A DNA stretch of 7,762 nt, taken from positions 1-7,762 of the forward strand of contig JAEDMR010000092.1 in NCBI GenBank assembly GCA_016302925.1, in the 5' to 3' direction. Numbering within the stretch: the stretch's first letter is position 1; the number at the start of each line of letters is the position of its first letter. Below the pieces are notes generated by a model. It was not told the origin of the DNA. It was given only the letters and a program-made list of their open reading frames with translations, and did not search any database. The DNA comes from Bacillota bacterium (lineage in GTDB: Bacteria > Bacillota > Clostridia > Peptostreptococcales > Anaerovoracaceae). The translations under genes were made by a program, and so were the position numbers. Shown piece by piece: positions 1 to 5,799 of this stretch.

Positions 1-185
1 ATGATGAACGGGTTCCGGTCTGCCGCCGGCCACAGCGGACCTTCCGGCTGCATGTTCCTGCCGGCCAGACTCATGTCCCGGCCATCCAGCTGCATGTCCC
101 CGCCTTCCGGCTGTATGTCATCTTCTCCCAGCGCAGGCCGCAGCAGCGCTGCGGCCTGCTGGACATATGTATCGAACAGCTTCAT
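1..185 (-). CDS. Unrecognised repeat-containing protein, N-terminal part (cut by window edge)
   Basis: The frame opens with an ATG whose first bases overlap the stop of the upstream small gene (ATGA), and stays open for 61 codons to the left edge. I see an N-terminal stretch rich in Ala and Leu that could form an amphipathic helix (MKLFDTYVQQAAALLRPALG). It is followed by four imperfect seven-residue repeats (residues 21-48; GGDMQLD, GRDMSLA and GRNMQPE are the clearest). There is no signal peptide or membrane span in the visible part. No strong Shine-Dalgarno lies upstream, so translation probably depends on coupling to the preceding gene. It is the last visible gene of the dehydratase operon, so a role linked to that enzyme is possible, but only by position. 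I do not recognise the family. The coding assignment itself is moderately supported by operon spacing and the open frame. Confidence 0.6.
   Translation of the reverse strand, partial: MKLFDTYVQQAAALLRPALGEDDIQPEGGDMQLDGRDMSLAGRNMQPEGPLWPAADRNPFI
42..125 (-). repeat. Four tandem 21-bp units encoding a seven-residue repeat
   Basis: Reading on the minus strand, residues 21-48 of the partial protein divide into EDDIQPE, GGDMQLD, GRDMSLA and GRNMQPE. Each unit carries Met or Ile at position 4, and the last three begin with Gly. The DNA units share GAC/AAC-ATG-CAG/AGT-CTG/CCG, so the repetition is at DNA as well as protein level. This suggests local tandem duplication followed by drift. The first unit is the most diverged. 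Confidence 0.65.
133..159. repeat. Perfect 12-bp inverted repeat with 3-nt loop, inside coding sequence
   Basis: Positions 133-144 (GCAGGCCGCAGC) are the exact reverse complement of 148-159, separated by AGC. In the mRNA of the minus-strand gene this would form a very GC-rich hairpin about 27-53 nt after the ATG at 185, covering codons for the Ala/Leu-rich segment. There is no following T-tract, so it is not a standard terminator. It could slow ribosomes, protect a transcript end, or be a by-product of Ala and Leu codon choice. Confidence 0.7.
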
Positions 186-340
186 AGCTTTCTGTCCCGT
201 TCCATATTGTCATAGTGGCGGGTCATAACCGGAAAGATGGCCTTCACCAGCTTGGTGTCCAGGTTAAACCAGTAGATTCCGAAAGTGATTATGAAAAATG
301 CGAGAATCACAATCGCCAGAATTATCAGAACTTTCATCAT
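182..340 (-). CDS. Small single-span membrane protein, 52 aa, unknown function
   Basis: A short frame reads ATG-ATG and ends in TGA overlapping the next ATG. A GGAGG at 346-350 lies 5 nt before the first ATG and 8 nt before the second, so the second may be the true start. Residues 4-25 are almost wholly hydrophobic (VLIILAIVILAFFIITFGIYWF) and form one clear membrane helix. The remaining ~27 residues are hydrophilic, net positive, and end in NMERDRKL. The gene sits 15 nt after the activase stop and has its own good ribosome site, so it is very likely real despite its size. I do not recognise the family. By position it could be a membrane anchor or assembly partner for the dehydratase system, but nothing in the sequence proves this. 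It lacks a lipobox and cysteines, so it is unlikely to hold a metal cluster. Confidence 0.75.
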   Translation of the reverse strand: MMKVLIILAIVILAFFIITFGIYWFNLDTKLVKAIFPVMTRHYDNMERDRKL

Positions 341-345
341 TTGCA

Positions 346-350
346 CCTCC
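346..350 (-). promoter_or_regulatory. Ribosome binding site of the 52-aa membrane protein
   Basis: GGAGG on the minus strand lies between the activase stop (356-358) and the paired ATG codons (335-340). This consensus site is the main evidence that the short frame is translated. Confidence 0.75.
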
Positions 351-355
351 AGCCA

Positions 356-1174
356 TCAGCCTCTGCCGGTTTCGCCGGCTGCCGCCAGACCCTTCTGCCG
401 GGCAAACTCCGCAGCACCCAGAGCACCCATCAGCTGCGGATCGGTGGATAGCTCCGCCACCTTGATCTTCAGCACTTTTTCGATGGCCTGCTTCAGGCCG
501 GCGTTCTTCGCACAGCCGCCGGTCAGTGTGATCTTTCCGTCGGTTCCGGCCTTCTTCGCCATGACGAAGCACCGCTTGGCAATGGCCATCTGCAGCCCGG
601 CCGCAATCTCATCCTGGGGTTTTCCTTCGCCCACCAGGGAGATCACCTCAGACTCTGCGAAAACCGTGCACTGGGCCGTAATGGGAATCACATTCTTCGC
701 CGACAGGGACAGATTCGAAAAGTCCTCCAGAGACATTTCGAAGGCCCGGGCCATGGCCTCATAGAACTTACCGGTACCGGCGGCACACTTGTCGTTCATG
801 GCGAAGTTCTTCACCGTGCCGTCTTTGTCCACCGCGATACCCTTTACATCCTGTCCGCCGATATCGATGATGCCGGTCACCGCAGGATCCGTCACATGCA
901 CCCCCATGGCATGGCAGCTGATCTCGGAAATATTTTCATCGGCGAAAGGCACCTTGTTTCTACCGTAACCGGTACCCACCAGATATGTCAGACTCTCTGC
1001 ATTTTCCAGACCGTCCACCCCGGCGATTGCAGCAGCCAGCGCCTCCGTCGCCGTCTGGACCGGATTGATTTTGCTCCGGACTGTGGCATGGCCGCAGATG
1101 GCCCCCGCTTCATCTAAAATCACGCATTTCCCGTAGGTCGAGCCTACATCGCATCCGCCAAAATATTGTTTCAT
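356..1174 (-). CDS. 2-hydroxyacyl-CoA dehydratase activase (HgdC/BadF/BadG-type ATPase), 272 aa
   Basis: The protein is an ASKHA-fold (acetate kinase/Hsp70/actin) ATPase. Members of this family form a homodimer sharing one [4Fe-4S] cluster and use ATP to drive an electron into the partner dehydratase (the 'archerase' mechanism). Visible motifs are the phosphate-1 loop DVGSTYGK (9-16), GTGYGRN (67-73), the phosphate-2 motif IIDIGGQDVK (102-111), NDKCAAGTGKF (127-137), QCTVFAESEVISL (168-180) and the adenosine motif LTGGCAKN (217-224). Cys130 and Cys169 match the two cluster-ligand cysteines per subunit of HgdC. The length is close to the usual ~260. An AAGGAG at 1181-1186 precedes the ATG by 6 nt, and the gene starts 13 nt after the alpha subunit stop. 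The C-terminal tail (GLAAAGETGRG) is a short, probably unstructured extension. The family assignment is firm; the exact partner substrate is not known. Confidence 0.95.
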   Translation of the reverse strand: MKQYFGGCDVGSTYGKCVILDEAGAICGHATVRSKINPVQTATEALAAAIAGVDGLENAESLTYLVGTGYGRNKVPFADENISEISCHAMGVHVTDPAVTGIIDIGGQDVKGIAVDKDGTVKNFAMNDKCAAGTGKFYEAMARAFEMSLEDFSNLSLSAKNVIPITAQCTVFAESEVISLVGEGKPQDEIAAGLQMAIAKRCFVMAKKAGTDGKITLTGGCAKNAGLKQAIEKVLKIKVAELSTDPQLMGALGAAEFARQKGLAAAGETGRG

Positions 1175-1187
1175 CTCTTACTCCTTC

Positions 1188-2711
1188 CTACCAGGCTTCG
1201 CTATCATCGAAATCCACCAGATCTCCATCCAGCGGTGTTTCGCCCATGACCGTCTGCATATACTGATTGACCTGATCCCGCATGGTTCTGCGGCTGATGG
1301 TGGTGGGATCCATCAGATCCTGCTCCACCCAAACCATCCGAACGCCCCGCGCACGGGCCTGCTCCTCGAAAGCGCCCTTCAGCGCTGCCACGCCTTTGCA
1401 GGAAATCTGGTCGAACATGACGATCAGGTCGGCACGGTATTCCTCCACCTTGGCCCACAGGTCGTTCATGATCACTTCCCAGCCGCCCTTGGTATGGACA
1501 CGCATGGTGGAACCCTGCACCATTTTCGCCAGGCCATATAGCATGGACTCTCTGGTGGAAGTGTCGATGATCTGGGTTCCCTGCAGGTCGATCATGTCGC
1601 AGACCACCTGCACGCCCCAGCACTCGGCGATCCATGCATTGAAGTGGGCATACATATTGGCCGGCGTGTTCCAGACCACGGCCCGGTGGCGTACCTCCTT
1701 CGGATACGGATACGGCGCCCGGCCCTCTTCAAACGGCTTGCGCAGGATCACGTTGACCTTCCGGTCATTTGCAAGAACCCTCGGATTGGCACATCCGAAC
1801 TCATAGCTGAAAATCCGGTAGATCCAGGAGCCTCCGCCGATGAACGGCGGCGTATCGGTCCGGTTCAGCTCCCACTTTTCCATCTTCAGCCTGCTCTGCT
1901 CGTTGACCCGCTCGCAGGCCTCCTTCAGCTTGCCCCAGTCACATTTCTCGCCGGTCTGCTCCTCGATGAAGGCGATGCATGCCTTCATTTCCTCCACCGC
2001 ATATTCCTGGGTGTCCTCCCGGGTCCACCGCAGCGGAATATTCAGCGGGAAGGTCGGCAGATTGAAGCGGCGATCCTGCATGGTGGTAGTCATAATGCTG
2101 CCGTCACACGGCATGTTGCAGGAAATGAAGCAGCAGCCCACCTTCGGGAAATCATCCTCGATGGCGATGCCGGCCTCCAGCGACGGCAGCGGGCACACAT
2201 CGGCAGGCAGGCCGTAGCTTTCCGACGCCTCAATATAGTGCACCGGACTGTGCTGATTGATCAGCGACGGCAGATAGGCAGGAATGGCCTGTGCCAGTAT
2301 GGTCACATGGTCGCTGAATCCGGCTGTGACCAGCTTCGGGATCAGCTCATCCATGTAGATGATCTTTTTGGAATTGGGATTGCCCGGACGCAGATGCTCG
2401 TCGGCCATCAGCGTCTTTTCCAGGTCTTTGGTCACCACATCCGCCACGGTGTTCAGGTTCATGCGGCAGGCTCGCAGTCCCTCGCCGCCCATGCGGCCTG
2501 CCAGCCGGTCAAAGAAGGACGGCACCGTCAGGTAGCTGAGCATCCACCGGTACCGGAACACCGCCCGGACATTGAGCACCGGATGCCGCAGGGCCCATTC
2601 GATCAGAATGCCCCACAGCTTCAGCCACTGGCCGTAATCATAGAGCGTATCCTTCAGCCCGCGCCACCGACGGTGGCGGGCGATGCCTGTTTTGTCTTTT
2701 TCCAGTCTCAC
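1188..2711 (-). CDS. 2-hydroxyacyl-CoA dehydratase alpha-type subunit (HgdA/FldB-like), 507 aa
   Basis: This is one half of the heterodimeric radical dehydratase, expected to carry its own [4Fe-4S] cluster in the cytoplasm. Three Cys regions fit the family: PADVCPLP (Cys173), the cluster GCCFISCNMPCD (Cys193, 194, 198, 202) and DQISCKGV (Cys438). The C-terminal segment WVEQDLMDPTTIS (461-473), followed by a helix ending near MGE, resembles the conserved substrate-domain ending of dehydratase subunits. From memory, the CC-x3-C arrangement resembles HgdA. The start is GTG at 2711. It overlaps the upstream TGA in GTGA and has AAGGAGG 9 nt upstream. At 507 residues it is somewhat longer than typical (~420-480). 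The excess lies in an N-terminal ~80 residues rich in Trp, Arg and Leu with no Cys ligands, perhaps an interaction or membrane-contact segment. The substrate is not identifiable. Confidence 0.88.
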   Translation of the reverse strand: MRLEKDKTGIARHRRWRGLKDTLYDYGQWLKLWGILIEWALRHPVLNVRAVFRYRWMLSYLTVPSFFDRLAGRMGGEGLRACRMNLNTVADVVTKDLEKTLMADEHLRPGNPNSKKIIYMDELIPKLVTAGFSDHVTILAQAIPAYLPSLINQHSPVHYIEASESYGLPADVCPLPSLEAGIAIEDDFPKVGCCFISCNMPCDGSIMTTTMQDRRFNLPTFPLNIPLRWTREDTQEYAVEEMKACIAFIEEQTGEKCDWGKLKEACERVNEQSRLKMEKWELNRTDTPPFIGGGSWIYRIFSYEFGCANPRVLANDRKVNVILRKPFEEGRAPYPYPKEVRHRAVVWNTPANMYAHFNAWIAECWGVQVVCDMIDLQGTQIIDTSTRESMLYGLAKMVQGSTMRVHTKGGWEVIMNDLWAKVEEYRADLIVMFDQISCKGVAALKGAFEEQARARGVRMVWVEQDLMDPTTISRRTMRDQVNQYMQTVMGETPLDGDLVDFDDSEAW

Positions 2712-3922
2712 TGTACGCCGCCTCCTTTCTGAATCTTCTTAATTTCAATACTTTCCACGAAGGCCTGCACCCGGGTCATCAGCTGGCCCGAGCCTCTCAC
2801 CGCATAATCCCGGTCCACAGACATACACGGAATCCCCAGCTCCTCCGAAATCACCACCGGCGCCAGCGTCCGCTCATAGCCCCAGAAATCGCAAAATTTC
2901 AGTTGCTCATACATCACGCCATCCGCATGATATTCCTCCACCAGCTGCTTCACCAGCTCCCGCCGGCCTTCCACCTTTTCACGGGACATGAACCGCGGAC
3001 ACTGGCTGGTCTCCAGATAGTACCGACAGATCTGCGTCAGCAGGTCCTCGCCATCTTCATTGACCGGTTCCTCTGAAATCGGAATCCGCTGCCGCCCCGG
3101 AATGGCTCCATAGCAGTAACGGTCCGCACACACATAGGCACGGCACGATTCCATCAGTTCCGAAAAATCATAATCGTCGATTTCCGAACCCACCACCACG
3201 ATCCGCGCCCGGTACGGATTTTTCTCATCGGGCTGCCGGCTGCGCAGATCCTCCAGCGTTTCCTTCAGATACGGCAAAATCTTTCCCGTCGGACAAGCGT
3301 AGCTCACCAGGCAGAGCTTATGAAATTCCGTTGCCGTAATCCGCGGATTTTCTTCCTTTCGCAGCTGGTCGATCTCTTCGAAAATGTCGCACATCTCGTT
3401 ATGCTCTTTTACCGCCTGACGGATGGCCGCATCGGAAATATCCACGCCCTTTTTCTCCGCCAGAAGATCCAGGAAACGGGTCTTCACCTGATTGGTGTAA
3501 TGCTTCACTCCATGAGGCGTCACCTTCATGGGCGCATCGATAATGCTGTGAAAAAAGCCTTCGTTTTCGATGAGATCCAGAAGGTGAATGTTCTCCACCA
3601 CCCGGTTCATCTGCTGGCAGGTCTCACTGGCAAAAAACGCATCCAGAAAATTGTATCCTCCCTCAAAGGCTCGCTCCATGATGGCCCGGCTGTATCCGCA
3701 GACCAGGCTGGACATGTAGTACTGGGAAATATCCAGGCTTCCCGTATTAGGTGCCCGGAGCCGGACGCTGAAGGCATTTCCCACATTCAGCAGCACCTCC
3801 GGGATGTAGTAGCAGGTGTAGCCCACGGCCACCCCGCCTTCTTCTCTCGCCTGCCGCACCAGATCGTTGTGGGCGCTTTCCAGCAGGGATTCGTAATAAT
3901 GTATGTGTTTCAGGTCTTTCAT
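2708..3922 (-). CDS. 2-hydroxyacyl-CoA dehydratase beta/D-type subunit (HgdB/BcrC-like), 404 aa
   Basis: The protein carries the hallmarks of the dehydratase / benzoyl-CoA reductase subunit family. These are GYTCYYIPEVLLNVG (34-48) near the N-terminus, SSLVCGYSRA (71-80), FFASETCQQMNRV (96-108), GVMYEQLKFCDFWGYE (335-350) and, at the C-terminus, GIPCMSVDRDY (363-373) with GQLMTRVQAFVE (379-390). Cys75, Cys102 and Cys344 are the expected [4Fe-4S] ligands. Many other Cys are present (13 in total), including a cluster at 260, 265 and 270. The length is normal for the family (~380-420). The gene begins 24 nt after the CooC-like stop with a GGGAG-type site, and its TGA overlaps the alpha GTG. It should pair with the 507-aa subunit and receive an electron from the activase. 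The usual ExDY motif near the end reads DRDY here. Substrate unknown. Confidence 0.93.
   Translation of the reverse strand: MKDLKHIHYYESLLESAHNDLVRQAREEGGVAVGYTCYYIPEVLLNVGNAFSVRLRAPNTGSLDISQYYMSSLVCGYSRAIMERAFEGGYNFLDAFFASETCQQMNRVVENIHLLDLIENEGFFHSIIDAPMKVTPHGVKHYTNQVKTRFLDLLAEKKGVDISDAAIRQAVKEHNEMCDIFEEIDQLRKEENPRITATEFHKLCLVSYACPTGKILPYLKETLEDLRSRQPDEKNPYRARIVVVGSEIDDYDFSELMESCRAYVCADRYCYGAIPGRQRIPISEEPVNEDGEDLLTQICRYYLETSQCPRFMSREKVEGRRELVKQLVEEYHADGVMYEQLKFCDFWGYERTLAPVVISEELGIPCMSVDRDYAVRGSGQLMTRVQAFVESIEIKKIQKGGGVQ
2721..2727 (-). promoter_or_regulatory. Ribosome binding site deciding the GTG start of the alpha subunit
   Basis: AAGGAGG on the minus strand lies 9 nt before the GTG at 2711-2709, inside the end of the beta-subunit gene. 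It supports the GTG over any later ATG and fits coupled translation through the GTGA overlap. Confidence 0.8.
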
Positions 3923-3946
3923 GATGTTCTCCCGACAAAATCTTTT

Positions 3947-4702
3947 CTACAGAACTTCCATCTTTCGCAAGGCGTTTTTCAGTGCCCCCAGGGCCTGGTT
4001 TTCTTCGGCCAGCTGCAGCAGGCTTTCTCCCTGGATGTCTGACATGGCCAGACTGTCATCCTCCGGAATGAAGCCCAGCAGCTCCAGATCCCCCGGATCC
4101 ACCAGCTGTTCCATCTCTTTGCTTTTCATCCGGTTGATGATTACACCTGCTCTCTGATACATGCAGAGCTGGTCCGCCACCTCCTTGATGGTATGAATTA
4201 CGCCGATTCCCTTCCGGCTGGCGTCGCTGACCAGAACCAAATGGGTCACCTTCTCCATGACCCTGCGATTCACCTGTTCGATGCCGGCTTCTCCGTCGAT
4301 GACCACATAGTCAAAGCTCTCCGCCAGAGCGCCGATGATATCTTTCAGGAAGCTGTTGACCTTGCAGTAACAGCCGGCGCCTTCCGGTCTGCCGATGGCA
4401 AGGAATGCGAATTTCTCCGTTTCCACGATGGAATCTGTAATCTCATAATGGGCTTCATTGAGCACCTCGATGGCATCCCGCTTCCGGCCGTCTTCGAAGG
4501 CATCAATGAATTCCTTCCGTACGTCATCCACTGTATGGGTCACATCCACCCCCAAGGCTGTGGACAGACCGATGGCAGGGTCCGCATCAATGGCAAGAAC
4601 CCGGGCATCTGGGTTACTTTCCGTAAGAAGACGAACCGTCAGGGCCGCCAGGCTGGTTTTCCCCACCCCGCCCTTTCCGGCAAATGCAATGATTTTTCCC
4701 AT
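3947..4702 (-). CDS. CooC-like P-loop ATPase (MinD/SIMIBI family), putative metallocluster maturation factor, 251 aa
   Basis: The N-terminus MGKIIAFAGKGGVGKTSLAA holds a deviant Walker A with both the signature lysine (Lys10) and the P-loop lysine (Lys15). IDADP (38-42) and VVIDGEAGIE (133-142) are the switch and Walker B regions. EGAGCYCKVNSFL (107-119) carries a C-x-C pair (Cys111, Cys113), which in CooC1 binds metal at the ATP-dependent dimer interface. The length and motif order match CooC (~250 aa), which helps insert Ni into carbon monoxide dehydrogenase. No CO dehydrogenase lies in this window, and the gene heads a dehydratase operon. It may therefore mature or protect the dehydratase Fe-S clusters; that function is inference. 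The ATG is preceded by GGAGGAAGGAA. An alternative is a true CooC serving a CO dehydrogenase elsewhere in the genome. Confidence 0.88.
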   Translation of the reverse strand: MGKIIAFAGKGGVGKTSLAALTVRLLTESNPDARVLAIDADPAIGLSTALGVDVTHTVDDVRKEFIDAFEDGRKRDAIEVLNEAHYEITDSIVETEKFAFLAIGRPEGAGCYCKVNSFLKDIIGALAESFDYVVIDGEAGIEQVNRRVMEKVTHLVLVSDASRKGIGVIHTIKEVADQLCMYQRAGVIINRMKSKEMEQLVDPGDLELLGFIPEDDSLAMSDIQGESLLQLAEENQALGALKNALRKMEVL

Positions 4703-4740
4703 GCTTATTTCCTTCCTCCTCTGCTGCTTCTCTTTCCTAG

Positions 4741-4769
4741 ATTTTAACAGATTTCTGGCAGGAAAACCA
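4741..4769 (-). promoter_or_regulatory. Probable promoter of the dehydratase operon (extended -10)
   Basis: On the minus strand TAAAAT (4746-4741) is preceded by TG and one base (4749-4747), giving an extended -10 element. With a 17-nt spacer the -35 position reads TGGTTT (4769-4764), a weak match. Transcription would start near 4733, giving a leader of about 30 nt that includes the GGAGGAAGG ribosome site of the CooC-like gene. The weak -35 together with the overlapping 10-mer repeat suggests regulated use. Confidence 0.55.
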
Positions 4770-4818
4770 GTTATGGACGAAAAAATCCCGCACTTTTCCT
4801 GCCTTGCTTCTTCCTGCC
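4757..4818. repeat. Three copies of a TTTTCCTGCC-like 10-mer in the divergent promoter region
   Basis: GGCAGGAAAA at 4757-4766 is the perfect reverse complement of TTTTCCTGCC at 4794-4803. TCTTCCTGCC at 4809-4818 is a 9/10 direct copy of the latter. The left copy lies in the -35/spacer of the leftward promoter, ending 10 nt before its -10. The right copy lies in the spacer of the rightward promoter, ending 8 nt before its -10. The middle copy abuts the rightward -35. The arrangement fits an operator for a regulator acting on both transcripts. No regulator gene lies immediately beside it, apart from the two-component system downstream. Confidence 0.55.
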
Positions 4819-4832
4819 GGACGGGTTATAAT
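4804..4832 (+). promoter_or_regulatory. Promoter of the EamA-type transporter
   Basis: A perfect TATAAT at 4827-4832 lies 17 nt after TTGCTT (4804-4809), which matches the first three bases of the -35 consensus. Transcription would begin near 4839. AGGGAG at 4851-4856 is the ribosome site, 8 nt before the ATG at 4865. Confidence 0.7.
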
Positions 4833-4864
4833 ACTGTGGACAGATTTTTCAGGGAGAAAATGAA

Positions 4865-5752
4865 ATGAAGAAAAACACAGGGGCGGTCATCGCCATTGCA
4901 GCGGCTGTTTTCTGGGGATTTTCCGGAACCTGCGGCCAGTATATCTTTGAAACATTTCCGGTGGATGCGTCCCATCTCACCTCGCTTCGGATGCTCAGTG
5001 CCGGCCTGATTCTGGTGGTAATCGGCATGGCGGGTCGAAAACCGGAGATGAAAACCATCTGGAAGGACAGAAACTCAGTACGAGATCTGCTGATTTTTTC
5101 CGTATTTGGCATCATGCTGTGCCAGCTGAGCTACATGAAAGCGATCCAGTGGACCAACTCAGGAACTGCCACCATTCTGCAATACACCGGGCCGGTTATG
5201 ATCATGGTGGTCACCTGCCTGTCCGAGAAGCGGCTCCCCCAGCGGAAGGAAACCCTGGCCATCTGCATGGCGCTGCTGGGTACCTTTCTTCTGGCCACCC
5301 ACGGAAACATCCACACCATGGTGCTGACACCCCGCGGACTTGTCTGGGGTATTCTGGCCGCAGTAACCCTGGCTGCCTACACCCTGCTGCCACAGAAACT
5401 GATTGCACGGTACGGCAGTATCGCAGTGACCGGTTACGGCATGGTGCTGGGCGGCGTCGTCCTTTCTCTTCTCACCAGGGTCTGGACCATGGACTTTACA
5501 CCGGATTACCGGTTTTTCCTGGCCTTCGGCGCCATCGTGGTGCTGGGAACTGCCCTTTCCTTCTCCATGTTCCTGAAAGGCGTATCCATGATCGGTCCGG
5601 TGAAAGCCAGCCTCATTGCCAGCATTGAACCGGTGGCGGCTACGGTATTCATGATTCTCTGGCTGAAGGTGCCGTTCCAGCTTATGGATTTGGCGGGTTT
5701 CCTCTGCATCTTCGTCACCGTCTTCCTGCTTCTGAAAAAAGAGAAGGACTGA
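4865..5752 (+). CDS. EamA/DMT-family permease, 295 aa
   Basis: This is an integral membrane protein of the drug/metabolite transporter superfamily. It has the normal length (~290-300) and two tandem EamA repeats, roughly residues 6-145 and 157-291, of about five helices each. Recognisable features are FWGFSGTCGQYIF in helix 1, SYMKAIQWTNSGTATILQYTGPVM (split over residues 89-112) at the end of the first repeat, and KASLIASIEPVAATVF (247-262) in the second, the family's typical pre-helix signature. The C-terminus is positively charged (LKKEKD), as expected for a cytoplasmic end. The start is fixed by AGGGAG 8 nt upstream. An earlier ATG at 4860 reads only ATG-AAA-TGA and overlaps the true start. 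Members export or import amino acids, nucleosides or other metabolites; the substrate cannot be predicted. Its divergent promoter shares a repeat motif with the dehydratase operon, which may link it to the same physiology. Confidence 0.9.
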   Translation: MKKNTGAVIAIAAAVFWGFSGTCGQYIFETFPVDASHLTSLRMLSAGLILVVIGMAGRKPEMKTIWKDRNSVRDLLIFSVFGIMLCQLSYMKAIQWTNSGTATILQYTGPVMIMVVTCLSEKRLPQRKETLAICMALLGTFLLATHGNIHTMVLTPRGLVWGILAAVTLAAYTLLPQKLIARYGSIAVTGYGMVLGGVVLSLLTRVWTMDFTPDYRFFLAFGAIVVLGTALSFSMFLKGVSMIGPVKASLIASIEPVAATVFMILWLKVPFQLMDLAGFLCIFVTVFLLLKKEKD

Positions 5753-5757
5753 AAACT

Positions 5758-5777
5758 GTGGAAAAAACCACGTTTTT
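5758..5777 (+). terminator. Weak terminator-like hairpin after the permease gene
   Basis: GTGG (5758-5761) pairs with CCAC (5768-5771) around an A6 loop and is followed by G and TTTTT (5773-5777). An alternative pairing AAAAAC/GTTTTT uses the same bases. The stem is only 4-6 bp, so termination is likely inefficient and readthrough into the two-component genes is possible. Confidence 0.35.
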
Positions 5778-5787
5778 ATGGTATACT
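5759..5787 (+). promoter_or_regulatory. Candidate promoter of the two-component operon (extended -10)
   Basis: TATACT (5782-5787) is preceded by TG and one base (5779-5781), an extended -10. TGGAAA (5759-5764) sits 17 nt upstream and matches four of six -35 positions. Transcription would start near 5794 and give a leader of about 120 nt, including the hairpin at 5858-5880. The promoter overlaps the weak terminator-like hairpin. Confidence 0.45.
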
Positions 5788-5799
5788 TCTTTTAACTGT

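Noticed and set aside
1..228. Plus-strand open frame with Ser/Pro/Met-rich repeats
   Set aside because: The repetition is the complement of the seven-residue repeat of the minus-strand protein. The minus frame has operon coupling and the plus frame has neither promoter nor ribosome site in view.
1644..2732. Long plus-strand open frame of 362 codons
   Set aside because: It lies wholly opposite the alpha dehydratase subunit, which has family motifs, a ribosome site and operon spacing. The plus frame has a His/Gln/Arg-rich composition typical of an antisense shadow and no recognisable domain.
3320..4042. Plus-strand open frame of 240 codons
   Set aside because: It is antisense to the beta subunit and the end of the CooC-like gene, has no ribosome site I can see and no family motif.
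3947..4702. Assignment as NifH-type reductase or chromosome-partitioning ParA/MinD
   Set aside because: The C-x-C motif after GRPEGAG and the ~250-aa length fit CooC. The spaced single cluster cysteines of NifH and the membrane-targeting helix of MinD are not evident.
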